Assembly (NCBI GenBank): GCA_029962745.1 | Contig: CM057151.1 | Span: 36,405,081-36,469,080 of the forward strand | Length of the DNA stretch: 64,000 nt | Source: Echinometra lucunter | Lineage: Eukaryota; Echinodermata; Echinoidea; Camarodonta; Echinometridae | Direction: 5' to 3' | Part shown: piece by piece, positions 33,740 to 46,537 of the stretch | How positions within the stretch are numbered: the first letter of the stretch is position 1 | Layout of the letters: every line of letters starts with the position of its first letter | Notes under the pieces: model-generated | The model's database searches: none | Seen by the model: the letters and a program-made list of their open reading frames with translations, nothing else | Told to the model about the DNA's origin: nothing | Program-made: the position numbers and the translations under genes

Positions 33740-34718
33740 TGGTTGTTACAATGCCGTATCTCTGATACTAACCTGAATCTATTCACTAGGTTGACAGCAT
33801 TTATTTTCACATCCTTTACAATCTTTGACAGTATAGTTTGATCTGAGACTGTAATGTATTTCACAGAAAAGAGCAGAGAGAAAAAAAATGCTTATTTTAT
33901 TAACTGAAAAAGGATGTCTTGCCAACTCTGCTTTTCTGTCTGCATGAAGTTTCTCTCCCCCCCTCCCCTGTATAAATATTCCAATCCTATGATGAAGCAT
34001 TATGATACATGTATACCGAGAGTAGATATGAATAAAGATCATGTGATGTTGCTCACAAATTATGCATGTTGGGTAGAAAGATCCCATCCGCAAAAACACA
34101 AAGCAGACCCCTTCATATTTCTGAAAGCTACGAATGAAGAAGAAAAGGAGGGACAAGATTTTTTGTGATGGAGATTAATATATGATTAAGCTTAGCTGTG
34201 GATGATAAAGCCATGTCTTATGATGCAATAAAAAAACAGCCCCCTTTAGTAAAAACAAACAAAAAACACCAACAACCCCCCCCACAAAAACATTGGCCTA
34301 GAGAAAGACACTGCTGCAAAATAAAATGATATAAACATAGTGTGCTTGACATTAAAAAAATTATATTGTAAAGATATAAAAGTACACTTACCTTTACATG
34401 TGCATTAAGGAGCATCTGTAGCCAGCAGCATCTAAGTTTTTCTTCCCCATCTGCTAATCATGTACCCAAATAGCTTTTATATTTTATCGAAACAGTTTTT
34501 TGGCAGTTCTAATCAACATGTTTGAACAAATCTTAATGCAACGAGCAATAAGTGGCAGTGGGAACGACCCAGCAGTTGAGATGAGAAAGGAAAGGGGATG
34601 AAGATGTGGAAAATGGGTCAGCAAGACGCACACACTGCTATGCTCTTCCATTGATCCCCGGTTGCTATGGCAACCTGTCATCCAGAGGCAGGAAGAAGAT
34701 ATGTAATTACAGTATTTT
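33740..34718. other. Intron sequence with no recognised feature
   Basis: No repeat or conserved frame could be named. Confidence 0.45.
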
Positions 34719-35712
34719 TCTTCTCTCTCCCTCTCTCTGTCTCTCTCTACATCCTCCCTGCATCCACCCTCTCTTTCTCTCCTTCTTTCTCTCTCTCTTG
34801 CTCTCTTTCTCTCTTTGTCTCTTTTGCTCTCTGACATCCCTTCCTCCTTGTTTCTATAGTATCATATTATTTATCTACTGCTGTTCTCTTTCTCTCCCTC
34901 TCCCCTCTCTTTATCTGCTTTCTCTCCTCCACATGCCCTATTTGCACTATTTGCACTGTGACCTAGCTGTATCTTTTTCCTTTATACTCTCTCTGTCATC
35001 CCTTCACCCTTGTCTCTATCTCCCTCTCTTCTTACTCCTATCTCTTCATCTGTTTCCTCTCTCTCTCTTCCCTCTCTGCTGTGTCTCTACAATGTGATCT
35101 TTCCTATCTCATCCTTTCACCCCTTCACCCTTTCATCTCTTCACCCTTGTCTCTGTATGACCTATCTTCCTCTCTTCTTACTCTCATTTCTCCTATCTCT
35201 TTATCTACTTCCTTTCTCTCCTCTCTCTCTCTACTGTGTCTCCGTGATCTCTCCTTTCTCATTCCTTCGCTTTCTTTTATACTCTCTCTCTCTCTCTCTC
35301 TCTCTCATCCCTTCACCCTTGTCTCTATATTATGGTCTATCTCCTTCTCTTCTTACTCTCTTCTCCTATCTCTTCATCTGCTCTTCCTCTCTCTGCCCTC
35401 TCTGCTGTATCTCTACAATATAAAATATCTTATCCATTTCTCTCACTTTCTTTTACACTCTCTCTCTCTCTCTACAATGTGATCTCTCCTATCTCATTCT
35501 CTCACTTTCTTTTATACTCTCTCTCTCTCTGCAATGTGATCTCTCCTATCTCATTCTCTCACTTTCTTTTATACTCTCTCTCTCTCTCTACAATGTGATC
35601 TCTCCTATCTCATTCTCTCACTTTCTTTTATACTCTCTCTCTCTACAATGTGATCTCTCCTATCTCATTCTCTCACTTTCTTTTATACTCTCTCTCTCTC
35701 TCTCTCTGTTGC
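34719..35712. repeat. 1-kb pyrimidine tract with a 57-bp tandem at its 3' end
   Basis: Nearly all C and T on the + strand, built from CTCTCT with TATCTC, CCTCTCTTC and CCCTTCACCCTTGTCTC interruptions. From 35475, a unit starting CAATGTGATCTCTCCTATCT repeats at 35532, 35591 and 35646. The long Ser/Leu-rich frames through it are translations of the repeat. Confidence 0.92.
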
Positions 35713-38700
35713 CTTCATCCTCTCTTCATTGATACATAGTATTGGAGAGGGAATTGTCACTGTTACGGTAGTTGAATCCAGCTAGCAAGTGGATTATATA
35801 TAGTGCACAGAGCTCTAAATAAGTTCTTGTACTCTTGGAATTACGTCAGGCAATCATTGGTGCTTCGCATGAGAACTTCAAAGTACATCCCTATTACGCA
35901 AATGCCACGCTGTTATTTTGTTTATCAGCCAATTAAGTAAAGGCCTCACATGGACAAAAAAGGAGATTGATGGAGACTAGAACATTAAACTTTGAGAGCA
36001 AAAAGACTCAATTAAAAGTGAAAAAAAATCCTTTTGTATAGAAAATAAGACTTTCTGGAGAAGAAAATACAGACCAAACGCAGTATAATAACACTGTCGG
36101 GATTGCAGGATTTTCCTGGTAATAGCTGTTACCGTGTTATTTCAGAACATACAAAAATGCACAATATTGATATAGCAAGTTAGTTAAATAGTGTGCTGTG
36201 CATCTCAGAACATTGCACGCTCATGAATAATCATGTTGCATTTGTTTTGAGCGTGTTGTGAGGGCCAGGCTGGTCATGCTGAGGTAAGAAAAATATTCGG
36301 GCAGGGCTCATTGCACTGTACTGTGATACAAATAAAAAGATGCATCCTGCATACATTGCCTGCCCAAAATATGGCCCCATATCTCTTTTCTGCTCCCATA
36401 ATTTTTGTGTGCCAGGAATGCATTTTCCAGCTGAATATTTGTGTGTCCTTAAAGGAGCGGTGGAATTTGCTTGCTCATTTTAATGAGAATGATTAGTAAT
36501 CTTTTTCTTTGTTGTAAGGGGCTTGATTTCATTAAATCCAATATCTCTTTGTAAGTGACCTGGGTATAACAGGTTCATGCCACCCTAGAATTTCATGCAA
36601 GTAAATTTGGGACCGTGATGATTTCCTTGTTTAGCCATTACAATGTTATTACGAACCTTGTTATTTCAAGATTTCCCTGTATTCAATTTTCATCAATTTT
36701 AAAAATTTCTGTATCAAAGCTTCCTGGTGAAAACATTCTCTTTGTTAAAATGGACTAGTTCAGAATGATTTTTAGCAACTTCTCTTCGAATATGGCTATT
36801 TTTATTACCAGAACTCACATTTGCCTTGTCGAACACCGACTGTGAAAATGACAATAGGAGTCAATTTGCAGCTGAGATGTACAGTGGCATAAAAGCGTGT
36901 GTCGAGGTGAGATGAGAGCAAAATAATACAGAAAAGTGTGAGATATGTGCGCATGACATGTCATGTACGTCAGAGATCCCAAAATAGACGGTGGGGAGAA
37001 ACAGAACTGGCGTAATAAGGGTATATGGTTTGGGATATCACTTTTTTTAAAGATTGATTCCCCTGTGTAATACATTTGGGGTTTCTTTTATTGGAAAGAT
37101 GGTGCATTTCGAGAGGTGCTCATATCTCTGCTCTTAATATTTAGGGATTTTTTTTTTTGTTATATCGGGAGGTGACAAACAGAATATTTTAAATTTGTGT
37201 TTTTGAACAAGAGGCACTATTTGGATTCTGTAGGGATATCTTGGTTCAGCAAAGTTGCTTTTTTTGAAAACAGAGCCTGTGGCTAAGAGACCGTGAAATG
37301 CTGTGCTTCGAAAGAACTGTTCATCCTTTTGACATGGTCGTGAAAGAAGTTGAATCGTCTTTTAACTTTGAATGCAAGAAAGCACATACTTGAAAGTTCA
37401 GGGTGTAATGATCATCTCTTTATTCTGTTGTATTGCTGAACAAAATCTTTTGTGCAAATTTCTTTCATGATTACAAAAGCATTGATGCATTTGAGGAGTG
37501 TTATTCTCCTATAATTGTAATACATAATAAGATTTTGCTTTTCTTTGTTGTTACAAGGCAGCACACATATAAAGTGTGCCATTTTTACTAATTAGGCCTA
37601 TGCATTTACCAATTTCATGTCAGTACAAAAAGAAAAATTACTGCTTCCCCCTCCTTTTATTTCTGTGGGTGCTTTCTTCTTACATCACTGCCACCACAAA
37701 GTATTGCTGGATATGACATCAAACCATTTGAAGTGACTAAATCGTCGCTCGAATTTCACAGATGTTAGAACATGTAATCAATCATGTGATCTGAAATCAG
37801 TCATGTGACACTTACTTGAACATACCCATTTAACGTTGTAAACGGACCATGTTTATCTCCATATTTATGGACAGAAAATCACCGAATAAATAGTTTCTGC
37901 CGATATAACGCCATGTTTTAAAGCAAAATCCATCAAAGCCAGTTATCGGAAATTACTCCCATAAGATGGGACCCTGTCCAATTAAGCCTCACCAATTAGA
38001 CTGTGTACTCTCTCTCCATCTTTGATGAAGCTCTTCTGCTATAAAATTGGGCCCCTTTTTTTCCCCTTCTTTATCGTCAGAGTAAACATTGAAAATTGCC
38101 CCTGCATCACTAATTAAAGAAAAGGTCACCTAGAGAAGGGAAGAGAATTCATCAAAGGTCATAAAGCAATCCAAATATTGGCCGAATGGCAGTGGAAATG
38201 TAAACATATTGGCCTCATTTGATATGTGCATGGACGTGTTTTAATGCTTATGATGCAATAACTGGCACCAGTTTATCATGTATGTAACAAATGTTTGCAG
38301 TTGATATCTTTTGATTTTGTGAAAACAGCTTAATAATGAGTTACAAAATGATCTGTTAGAGGACATTTTCTATGCATTAACCATAAAATATACTGCTACG
38401 AAGCGTATTTATTCTCTCTCTCTCCCTATTAAACAGAAAAAAGTGAATCATAAGGATTAAGCTAGCTTTTAATAATGGTCTTTCAAAGCGAACAATATAT
38501 AGCTTCTTTAAGAATGTGACAAACTTAAGAGAAAAAAGATAGCATTTTATTCCTATATTTAAAATGTTTAGTTTTCTGTTTTCAAACCACCAGTTTTATT
38601 TAAAGCATACTGGATGTGGTATGCCTTTTGAATTACTTACAGTGCATTGCTTTTTACCATTAATGTAAATATGGAAGCACAAAAGAATTCATTGTTGTAT

Positions 38701-38814
38701 TACAATTATTCACAATGCGATACCCATGTGAATTATTTGAATGTGAACATGTTGTTGACTTTGTATTTCATGTTCTCTACTATATTTTATTTTGTACTTT
38801 TATTTAAGTGTCAC
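35713..38814. other. Intron sequence, no repeat pairs seen
   Basis: Mostly single-looking sequence. 37750-38250 is more balanced in composition and includes homeobox-like CCAATTAG and AATTAAG and an AAAGGTCA-like site. This is suggestive only. Confidence 0.45.
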
Positions 38815-39120
38815 AGTCGGATAGTTCAGGGTGGAGATACATAGGTTGTTTGTTCAATCCCCGACATGGCACCGATGTCCTTAAGTCATTTTGTCTACGT
38901 TGCTTCTCTCCATCCAGTGGATACCGTAGAGGATGTCACTATTATTTGTGACTGACTAGCATGTGCATGCCTTTATAAGGCTGGCTAGAAAGCTCTCTAG
39001 TGGAGTGGAGATGGTGCACATTGTTTGTGTAATAGCAATCAAATCCAGTTATTGGGATAATAATTACGATTTTTAAACCCCTGGAAATGTAATTTTTAGG
39101 TGCTATACAAATTTAAAAAG
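38815..39120 (+). mobile_element. Degenerate tRNA-derived SINE
   Basis: It has a decayed A-box-like GGATAGTTCAGGGTGGAG and a B-box-like GTTCAATCCCC at about 38852-38862. The body contains TACGTTGCTTCTCTCCATCC and GGTGCTATACAAAT, typical of marine deuterostome tRNA SINEs. It is in the opposite orientation to the copy at 7973-8300 and of a different subfamily. Confidence 0.65.
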
Positions 39121-40940
39121 TGCTATGATTAATTTAGCATTTGCTTATCTACAGTAGATGTTGACATCTTAGAATATAACGTCAGCTGTATTGAGATCTA
39201 TACTACACTGTCAGACTTGAAAAAAAAAAAAATCCTTTTGTGATATATCTATTGAAAATCTCTTAGATGTTTGCCAGTTACTTATATGTATGTATGAACC
39301 TTTTTATTTCTATAAGCAGGGAATAATTTTACTTCTCAAATTTGATTAGCATTTTTGGTCGATGGGAAAATACTTTCTACAAAGTTCTGTACAATGCTAT
39401 ATAAAAAACCTGCTACACAAAAGAAATTTTGTGTAGCAGTCATATAAAAATGCATAGCAAATTGCAATGCAATACCAGGAAAATTGTTCCCTGATAAGCC
39501 TTGTGAGCTTTCAGTGATGTAATAGCATTTTAATTATGACATAATCTCAAAGGCTTTCAACTCCATGGTGATTTCACTCCCTTGAGCCCCTCATGGATTA
39601 TGTAATGGCAATTGTTCTGTTTGCTTATATACTTCAGTGATTGTTGCACAAGGCTTTAAACAGTATTCTTTCATGTTGATTTCTTGATTTTTTGTACTTT
39701 AAGCAATCATATGTGTGAAATGGCATTTAAGAAATATGAAAAAAAAAAAAATCTGTGTATGGAAATTGTTTGGAAGACTCCTAGGGTATGGCAGTATATG
39801 GTAATGATCTAGCATTCCTTTCAGATGTTGATATTAAAATCCACCAGAAATCATGGATGGAACATCAAATGATCATGTACACATTATATGGTGGTACAAG
39901 GATAACAATGTAGTGATTGGTTTCACACGTTTAATGCCAACTTTCTTTTGCTATAAAAACTGCACATGAGCTTTAATTGATGACAACACTATTTTCATCA
40001 TGCACCTTTGAGATCTAATATTGACTGCCTTTCTTTGGAGTAAAACCACATTTCAAATTACTTGTTTATGACACCATCCCAAATGTTGTTATGAGCAATG
40101 CACCTCAATACCTGCAGTTTTGCCAAAATTCTCATCAGCTTCCAATTCAGACCCGGAGTCATACTCTCATTTTATCTTTGGGAACGTGGAGTTGGCTCAT
40201 TTCAGAAAGCAATTTCGGTTTTCCTGGAAAACGCCGTCAGTGAAACTACCCCCGATTCATATCCTCTTCCTTCTCTCTAGCAAGAAGAGTGGGATGTCTT
40301 TCCTTCACGGTGATTTTGGTGATAAAGAGGCACTTGCCATTCAGGGCAAGAAAGACGTCCATCCGCTTCTTAGAAGAATCAAATGAGATTTACAGTCTTG
40401 CCTCAGCATGAACGTAGAACACAATGTAGTCATCTCTTCACTCTGTAAATGGGTTTTTAGGGGAGAATAGTAAAGTATGGCATGTGTTAAGGGCAATTCC
40501 ATGGTAGCAGAATAACAAATCAGAGATTTGTAGCTTACATTTTTAGAGTTTGTGTGCTACGTCTGAATTCTGCCCCTTCCTCACTTTTTGATACTCTGCA
40601 TATATGCTTATTCTTTCACCTGAACTCTTATTCCAACAATTTTCTGCTTACATTCATGATATTGTGGTGCATCAATTCGGTAATGGAATTACCAGGAAAT
40701 GGTGTTACTTTCAAATAGCAAAAACTGTGATGTAAAATCAAGCATGCATTATTCCAATACTAATTAAGATGGTGGAATTCTTCTCTTTTTTCATACCTTT
40801 TTTTAATTCAAAGATTTGGCTATTCAGGACCATCAAAGTGATTGTTTTTACTATGAATCTGAAATAAGCTGATTTGTGCTTCCCATGAGGAATTGCCCTT
40901 AAATAGATATGATGAATATTTCTATTGAACCTATATTACC
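39121..40940. other. Intron sequence with no recognised feature
   Basis: The open frames at 40098-40386 have coding-like composition but no known motif and no clear splice sites in phase with the kinase. Confidence 0.45.
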
Positions 40941-41070
40941 TATGGGTCCTGTGGTCCCTGTATTAAATTCTATGGGAATTTGAGAAGTCAGCCGTCCACA
41001 GGTTAACCCGTTGGTTTCTGGAACTGGGTTGTCCCCGTATAAAGCCTATGGGAACAACAGAATTCAGTAG
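40941..41070 (-). repeat. Two tandem copies of short repeat U
   Basis: Read on the minus strand, both 40941-40992 and 41019-41070 give the CTGAATTCT, TCCCATAGR and TTAATACAGGGAC-like order. They end CAACCCAGTTCCAG or a decayed form. Confidence 0.6.
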
Positions 41071-41274
41071 ACAATGGATTTGCTCATTCAGTGTTACGTT
41101 GGCTGTACACCATGTGGTGCTTGATATAATGAAGCACTTTGATGATGAAATTCATGGTAATGTAAACAGCACAATATCTGCTGCTGACATCCGAAAGGGT
41201 AAAAGGGTATTAAATCTTATACAGGATGGCCCAGAAAGAATGCTTAACACCTTAGATCTGCATTTACAAGTTGG

Positions 41275-41530
41275 ATCCAGGGGGGGGGGGGCATTCAGCT
41301 CTTTTAGCTGTCTGTTTTACCCCCAAAATTTGCTGACAAGCACAAAAAAAAAGGGTTCTCTATATTTCTAGGTGTCTATTTTACACCCCAAATTTGATAA
41401 CCAAAAAAAAAAAAAGGGGGGGCCTTTGGCTTCAAGGGAAGGGGGCCTTTGGCTTCGAGGGGGGTGGCTGATTCTGCAGGTCTTCGGCTTTAAAGGGGGG
41501 AGGGGGCTGGCGAGCTGCGGCCAATTCGGC
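41275..41530. repeat. Homopolymer-rich repeat AA, copy 1
   Basis: It starts TTGGATCCAGGGGGGG, then has two roughly 75-bp units of the form TGTCTRTTTTACMCCCCAAA followed by TTTGMTAAC and an A-run, then GGGGCCTTTGGCTT blocks. It corresponds in inverse to 61600-61862. Confidence 0.72.
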
Positions 41531-41636
41531 CTCCCTGAATCCGCTCTTGGCATTTAAAATGAAATCAGTACTTTTTGTTTTGTTGGTGGTAGAAAATTCT
41601 GTTCGTAGTAAAATGACACCAAGATCATCAATTTTT

Positions 41637-43182
41637 GTCTCGCCCACCGGAGGTGAAGGCGAGACTAAGGGATCCAAATGTCGTCCGTCCGTCCGTCGTC
41701 CGTCCGTCGTCCGTCCGTCCGTCCGTCACAAACGTTATGAAAGATAACTTGGCAACCGTGACTCACTTTTCAACCAAACTTGGGTTGTAGATGCACTAAG
41801 GGGACCTGCATGTTATGGTCCAGTCAGAGGTCACATGGTAAGGTCAAAGGTCATTTCAGGTCAAACGTTAAAGTTTACGTGCAAGACTCTCTTATGACAC
41901 AAAACTCTGCAACCGTGACTCACTTTTCAACCAAACTTGGGTTGTAGATGCCCTAAGCGGACCTGCATGTTATGCTCTAGTCAGAGGTCACATGGTAAGG
42001 TCAAAGGTCATTTTAGGTCAAACGTTAAAATTTACGTGCAAGACTCTCTTATGACACAAACTCTGCAACTGTGTGACACTGTTCAATCAAACTTGGGTTG
42101 TAGATGCACTAAGGGGACCTGCATCTTATTGTCCAGTCAGAGGTCACATGGTAAGGTCAAAGGTCATTTCAGGTCAAATGTTAAAGTTGACGTGCAAGAC
42201 TCTCTTATCACACATAACTTTGCAACCGTGACTCACTTTTCAACCAAACTTGGGTTGTAGATGCACTGAGGGGACCTGCATGTTATGGTCCAGTCAGAGG
42301 TCACATGGTAAGGTCAAAGGTCATTTCAGGTCAAACGTTGAAGTTTACGTGCAAGACTCTCTTATGACTCAAAACTCTGCAACCGTGTGACACTTATCTA
42401 TCAAACTTGGGTTGTCGATGCACTAAGGGGACCTGCATGTTATGGTCCAGTCATAGGTCACATGGTAAGGTCAAAGGTCATTTCAGGTCAAACATTAAAG
42501 TTTACGTGCAAGACTCTCTTATGACACAAAACTCTGCAACCGTGTGACACTTATCTATCAAACTTGGGTTGTAGATGCACTAAGGGGACCTGCATGTTAT
42601 GGTCCAGTCAGAGGTCACATGGTCAGGTCAAAGGTCATTACAGGTCAAACGTTGAACGGTTAAAGTTTACGTGCAAGACTCTCTTATGACACAAAACTTT
42701 GCAACCGTGTCACACTTTTCAGTCAAACTTGGGTTGCAGATCACTAAGGGGAAGTGTATGTTATCATTCTGTTGGACTTCACATGATAAGGTGAAAGGTC
42801 ATTGGAGGTCATATGTTACAGATGTTTTCAAATTCTTGAATTTGCTTTTCCTCTGTCATTTCTTGTCCAGTGTTGAATCTGATTGCTCAACTGATAATCA
42901 TAGGTGACGCTTCTGAACTTGTATTTCAACGTTAAAGTTTACCTGCAAGACTCTCTTATGACACATAACTTGACACATGTTGCTGCAATAGCAACCAAAT
43001 TTGGGTGATAGATGCACTAGGGGTACATTCATGCTATTGTGCCGTCAGGTCACATGGTAAGGTTAAAGGTCATTTTAGGTCAAACATTAAAGTTTACCTG
43101 CAAGACTTTCTTGTGACATCAAACTTGGTTAGGGATATACTTGGGGAAACTTTCGTGTTATTTAGTCACGGGTGGGCGAGAC
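41637..43182. mobile_element. Helentron/pearl/Tsp-like element with 157-bp core repeats
   Basis: The left end GTCTCGCCCACCGGAGGTGA can fold with AGGCGAGAC that follows. The right end is GGGTGGGCGAGAC, the inverse of the left. A (CCGT)n microsatellite (41689-41727) is followed by a core array. The start CAACCGTG lies at 41753, 41910, 42066, 42223, 42380, 42537 and 42702 (period 156-157, then 165), and two decayed units reach about 43140. Each unit holds AGAGGTCACATGGTAAGGTC and AAAGGTCATTTCAGGTCAAA. This left end, microsatellite, core array, right end order is that described for pearl elements of bivalves, sea urchin Tsp elements and Helentron-associated HINEs. No Rep/helicase gene is present. 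Confidence 0.85.
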
Positions 43183-44574
43183 ACATTCTTGCTATTGGCT
43201 TGTTGGTAAGGTGTTTGATTCTCTGATCATTTTTGTGAGGCAATATCTGTTTCAAAATTTGCTATTATGCAACCGTATATGACAGCCTTCCATGCAATCT
43301 CTGTTTATTGATGTTGTCTTTGTTTTCAAAGCAAGAGCAGTCATACTTTTTCATGCATTTTTCAGCAGAGCTGGCTCTATGGAAAACTGTTATACGCAAC
43401 ATCCTCGCTGCTTCAAGCATGACTACTGTCGCGAAAATAGCAAGTTTTGAAATGAAATTGCTTCATAAAACATTTATAGAATCAAAGCACTACCCAAAAC
43501 TGGTGATCTTAATGGCATTATACTTGGAAAAGGATTTTCAACCCATTAAAACCAAAACTAAAGATATTGTCATTGATGATGTCATTGTAATTGCACTTCT
43601 CAGAAGTTGTTTTCTTTCTGGGCCACCCTGTATTTTACAGAGTAAAGGTCCTTTGGCTTTCATAGGAAAGTATGATCCTGTTGTGAGTAAGCTTCATTTT
43701 TAAGGCTCATTAAGATGTTCAAAGGCAAAGCCGTGGAAACCACAAATTTCTTTTTTTTTACCATGCCACTTATCATCATGACATGTGCATTAAATGTTAT
43801 AGTCATAATATTTTACAAATTTCACTTTTTCAGATTGTTGAATAATATATAACGTCTACAAAAAGATTGATATTTTGATTTGTATTCCCATGATATTACA
43901 TCTCCTGTGTCTGTAGCAGGCATTATTGAATTTCAAATGTTCAAATGATGCAAACCCATGATATTGTTGCCTAGAGATGAGTTCTAAACCTGCATTTTAA
44001 GGGAACCCACTGCATATATAGCCGCCTTCGGAAGTTCCGTTGAGAATAAATATGCACAGCCATTGCTCACAGTCTCCCCACTGCAGCTCTGAGCTCATTT
44101 ACCATTCCATGTGCACTCCGTGTCTTCATTGAAAAGGATATCCAGCTCTGGCTTTCATTCGTTATCTCATTTTGATAGGCAATGTTCCCATGAGAAGTTT
44201 CTGTTGAGCATTCGGGGGTGCACAACCTCTACTGCACATTCCCTCCCTGCCATGTGCTTAACTTGTGTGGGACCTCAAATTTCCATCACATCTCTGCAGT
44301 CTGTGTTATTTCGTGGCTGCAATGGGAACTACCTGTTAAGGAGTTCCTTACCACTGTCAGTATTGCTGTAGCCTGACCTCAGTTTGTACTTTAAATGATA
44401 GCCCGCATCCTCCTGCATTTCTCGTCCCAATCATTCGAACTTTCAATATGATGGATGTTCTTCGATGGGTGAAGAATAAGAACCGCTAGTGCAGGGATAT
44501 TGGACTTTGTGGGATAGGTTACATAATGTTACGTATTTATTGCATGCATTTTTGTATTCATTGCTGCCTCAGTG
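43183..44574. other. Intron sequence with no recognised feature
   Basis: A 131-codon open frame (43308-43703, +) is the longest here. It has no domain I recognise and no paralogue in the window. 43980-44380 is relatively GC-rich, with nothing identifiable. Confidence 0.45.
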
Positions 44575-44578
44575 ATCG

Positions 44579-44609
<31 letters not shown>

Positions 44610-44700
44610 CCTCTTTCTCTCTTCTCTATCTCTATTGTTATCTCTCTGTCTCTCTATCTCTCTCCTCTGTTTTTGTACCTGTCTCTCCATCTTCCTTGAT
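44575..44700. repeat. (CT)n microsatellite tract
   Basis: CT repeats with TATCTC interruptions. A further T/C-rich stretch continues to about 44970, upstream of the 45109 exon. Confidence 0.85.
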
Positions 44701-45108
44701 CCATCTCATACTGTTATATAATGTTCCTCACTTTCTCTCTGTGCTTTAATAGTTTTAACCTTTTTTTTGTTCCCTTCTCTCTTTCCTTCTCATTTTCAAT
44801 TGTATCTCATATTGCTATTTCTCTCCCTGCCTGGTACTTTTTCTTTCTTTCTTTTTCACTTTTTGTTGCCTTCTGTTTTTGTTCTTCGATGTTCAGTAAT
44901 CATCTTTTGTTATTTCCTTTATCCAACTTTTTTCATCATATCTTTTCTCTACTGGAACAGCTTTTTGATTTTTAATCCCTTTCCAGTTTCATTTAGTATT
45001 CATTTATTTGAAAAGTCATATGATATAAAAAGAAAATCTTATTATGCACTAAAACATATACTATAATTATTCTTATTTTTCTTTTTCTGTGTGTTTTCTC
45101 TCCTACAG

Positions 45109-45183
45109 AATAGATCATCCAAACATAGTGGCCCTACTCGACATATTTGAAGACAAGATGCATGTATATTTAGTTATTGAATT
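45109..45183 (+). CDS. CAMK1: CaMKI-like kinase, internal exon: beta4-beta5 to hinge
   Basis: This 75-bp exon has 24 full codons plus split codons at both ends. It encodes the stretch after helix C: IDHPNIVALLDIFED, then VYLVIEL leading into the hinge and gatekeeper region. The HPNIV motif is standard for the CAMK group. The first base (A) closes the Gln codon left open 38.5 kb upstream. The last two bases (TT) are closed by the A of the following exon to give Leu. The acceptor follows a run of pyrimidines (CTCTCCTACAG) and the donor is GTAAGT. Reading frame and phase agree with both neighbouring exons, which is the main evidence that this short block is real. Confidence 0.94.
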
Positions 45184-45409
45184 GTAAGTATTTCTTTTTC
45201 TTTTTCTATGAATAAATGCAAATCAAATCAAATCAAAAGTATTAATGAATCTTTGCATATTTTGATAGAAATAAGGTACTTTTTTCATGACAGTGTCAGC
45301 TTTATAGAGTTTTATTATACAGTCTTAAAAATAATCATTAAGCATTGCTGAATGAAAATGGTAGAAGAAAGATATGTATCTTTCATTACTTGTAAGCATG
45401 GGTATCAAT

Positions 45410-45680
45410 CCATATTAAATTTTCGGGGGGACACTCGGATTTTTTTTTTTTTTGGTGGGGGACATACGTGTACACATTCAAAATGGCATTTGGCTTCCTT
45501 TTTTTTGGGGGGGGGGGGGAGGGGTACATACACATACAATTTGCTAACAAGAATAAAGAAATCATCAGCTTAAATTTTTCTTGGGGGGAAATACCCTATT
45601 GTGTACCCGCCCTTAAATATTGGGAGGGGGGACATGTCTCCCTGTTTCTCTCTCCCCCAACTGACACCCATGCCTGTAAG
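45410..45680. repeat. Homopolymer-rich repeat AA, diverged copy
   Basis: Alternating G-runs and T-runs (T14 at about 45438, G13 at about 45508) with GGGACA and AAATGGCATTTGGCTTCC. It resembles the repeats at 41275 and 61600 in style and partly in sequence. Confidence 0.5.
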
Positions 45681-46099
45681 AAAAGTCAATGGCTCATTGC
45701 TGTTTATTGATGAATAGTCTTTAATAACCATTCTGAGAAAAGAAAAAAAAGAGAGTGTTAGTGAAAGCTTTAAAATGAATTGAAGAGAATTCAAAATGTT
45801 TATTCTATGTCCTTTCCCACTTTGAAATGTTATCATTTTAAATTTCAAATTGTACTTTCAGTTTTACATAACTTGTTCTTTGAAATGCATTGACAAATTT
45901 TATCTTAAACCCTTATCCGTGCCACAAGATATTGCCTGCACAAGCTTGCATTTAAGAAGGCACATTGTGTACACTCGTTACTCAGAAAAATCAAGGACTC
46001 TCAATGTATAATTGGAGTCGGGAGTCAGCAAGTCACGATCGTATGTGCATCGATGTGTATGAGCTCAGAGACGTCCAATTCTAGGCTATCCATCGAGGC

Positions 46100-46365
46100 G
46101 TGAGTGTTTCATTCCTGGTGAATTCACTCGGAAGGGCTTGTAGTTCAGTGGCAGACATACAAAAGTCATTGTATGTCGGTTGGATATGAGCCGAGTTGAG
46201 ATGATTGTCTCTACTTAAAGAGAAATAACATCTCCTTTCTTCATTCCTAGTGAATTCACATGGAAGCTAGGGCTTGTAGTTCAATGGGAGACATGCATGC
46301 ACAGGCATTATATACATGTCAACTTGATATCAGCTGAGTTGAAATGATTGTGATCCACTTAACTT
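46100..46365. repeat. Two-unit tandem duplication, about 131-bp period
   Basis: The block CATTCCTGGTGAATTCAC with AGGGCTTGTAGTTCAGTGG and GAGCCGAGTTGAGATGATTG recurs about 131 bp later with scattered changes. Confidence 0.8.
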
Positions 46366-46537
46366 CCACTGAAGCAAAAACAACATTCAAATTGTAGATG
46401 AATTGAAAATTGTTATAAAGGGAACAAGGAATGAACTGTAAAATACAACAACTGTCACAAAAATTTTTTTTGGTTATATTTTCTTTTGAAGAAGCATGTA
46501 TTTAGCCTGTAAACAGATGGAATTTCGTTAGAATAAA

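Larger units (their letters stand above)
6608..45108 (+). other. 38.5-kb intron between helix-C exon and HPNIV exon
   Basis: This intron is bounded by GTAAGT at 6608 and CTACAG ending at 45108. It interrupts a Gln codon after its second base. It carries most of the window's mobile elements. No internal kinase-like exon and no nested gene with conserved protein sequence was recognised on either strand. Confidence 0.9.

Noticed and set aside
34606..35598. Long Ser/Leu-rich open frames
   Set aside because: They are translations of a CT-rich low-complexity tract in all frames.
40098..40386. Coding-like frames, possibly an alternative exon
   Set aside because: Two overlapping frames, no in-phase splice sites for the kinase and no conserved residues recognised.
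41740..43180. CRISPR-like array
   Set aside because: The 157-bp units are contiguous tandem repeats without unique spacers, and the host is an animal.
43308..43703. 131-codon + strand frame in the giant intron
   Set aside because: No recognised motif. At this window size, frames of this length are expected by chance in AT-rich DNA.
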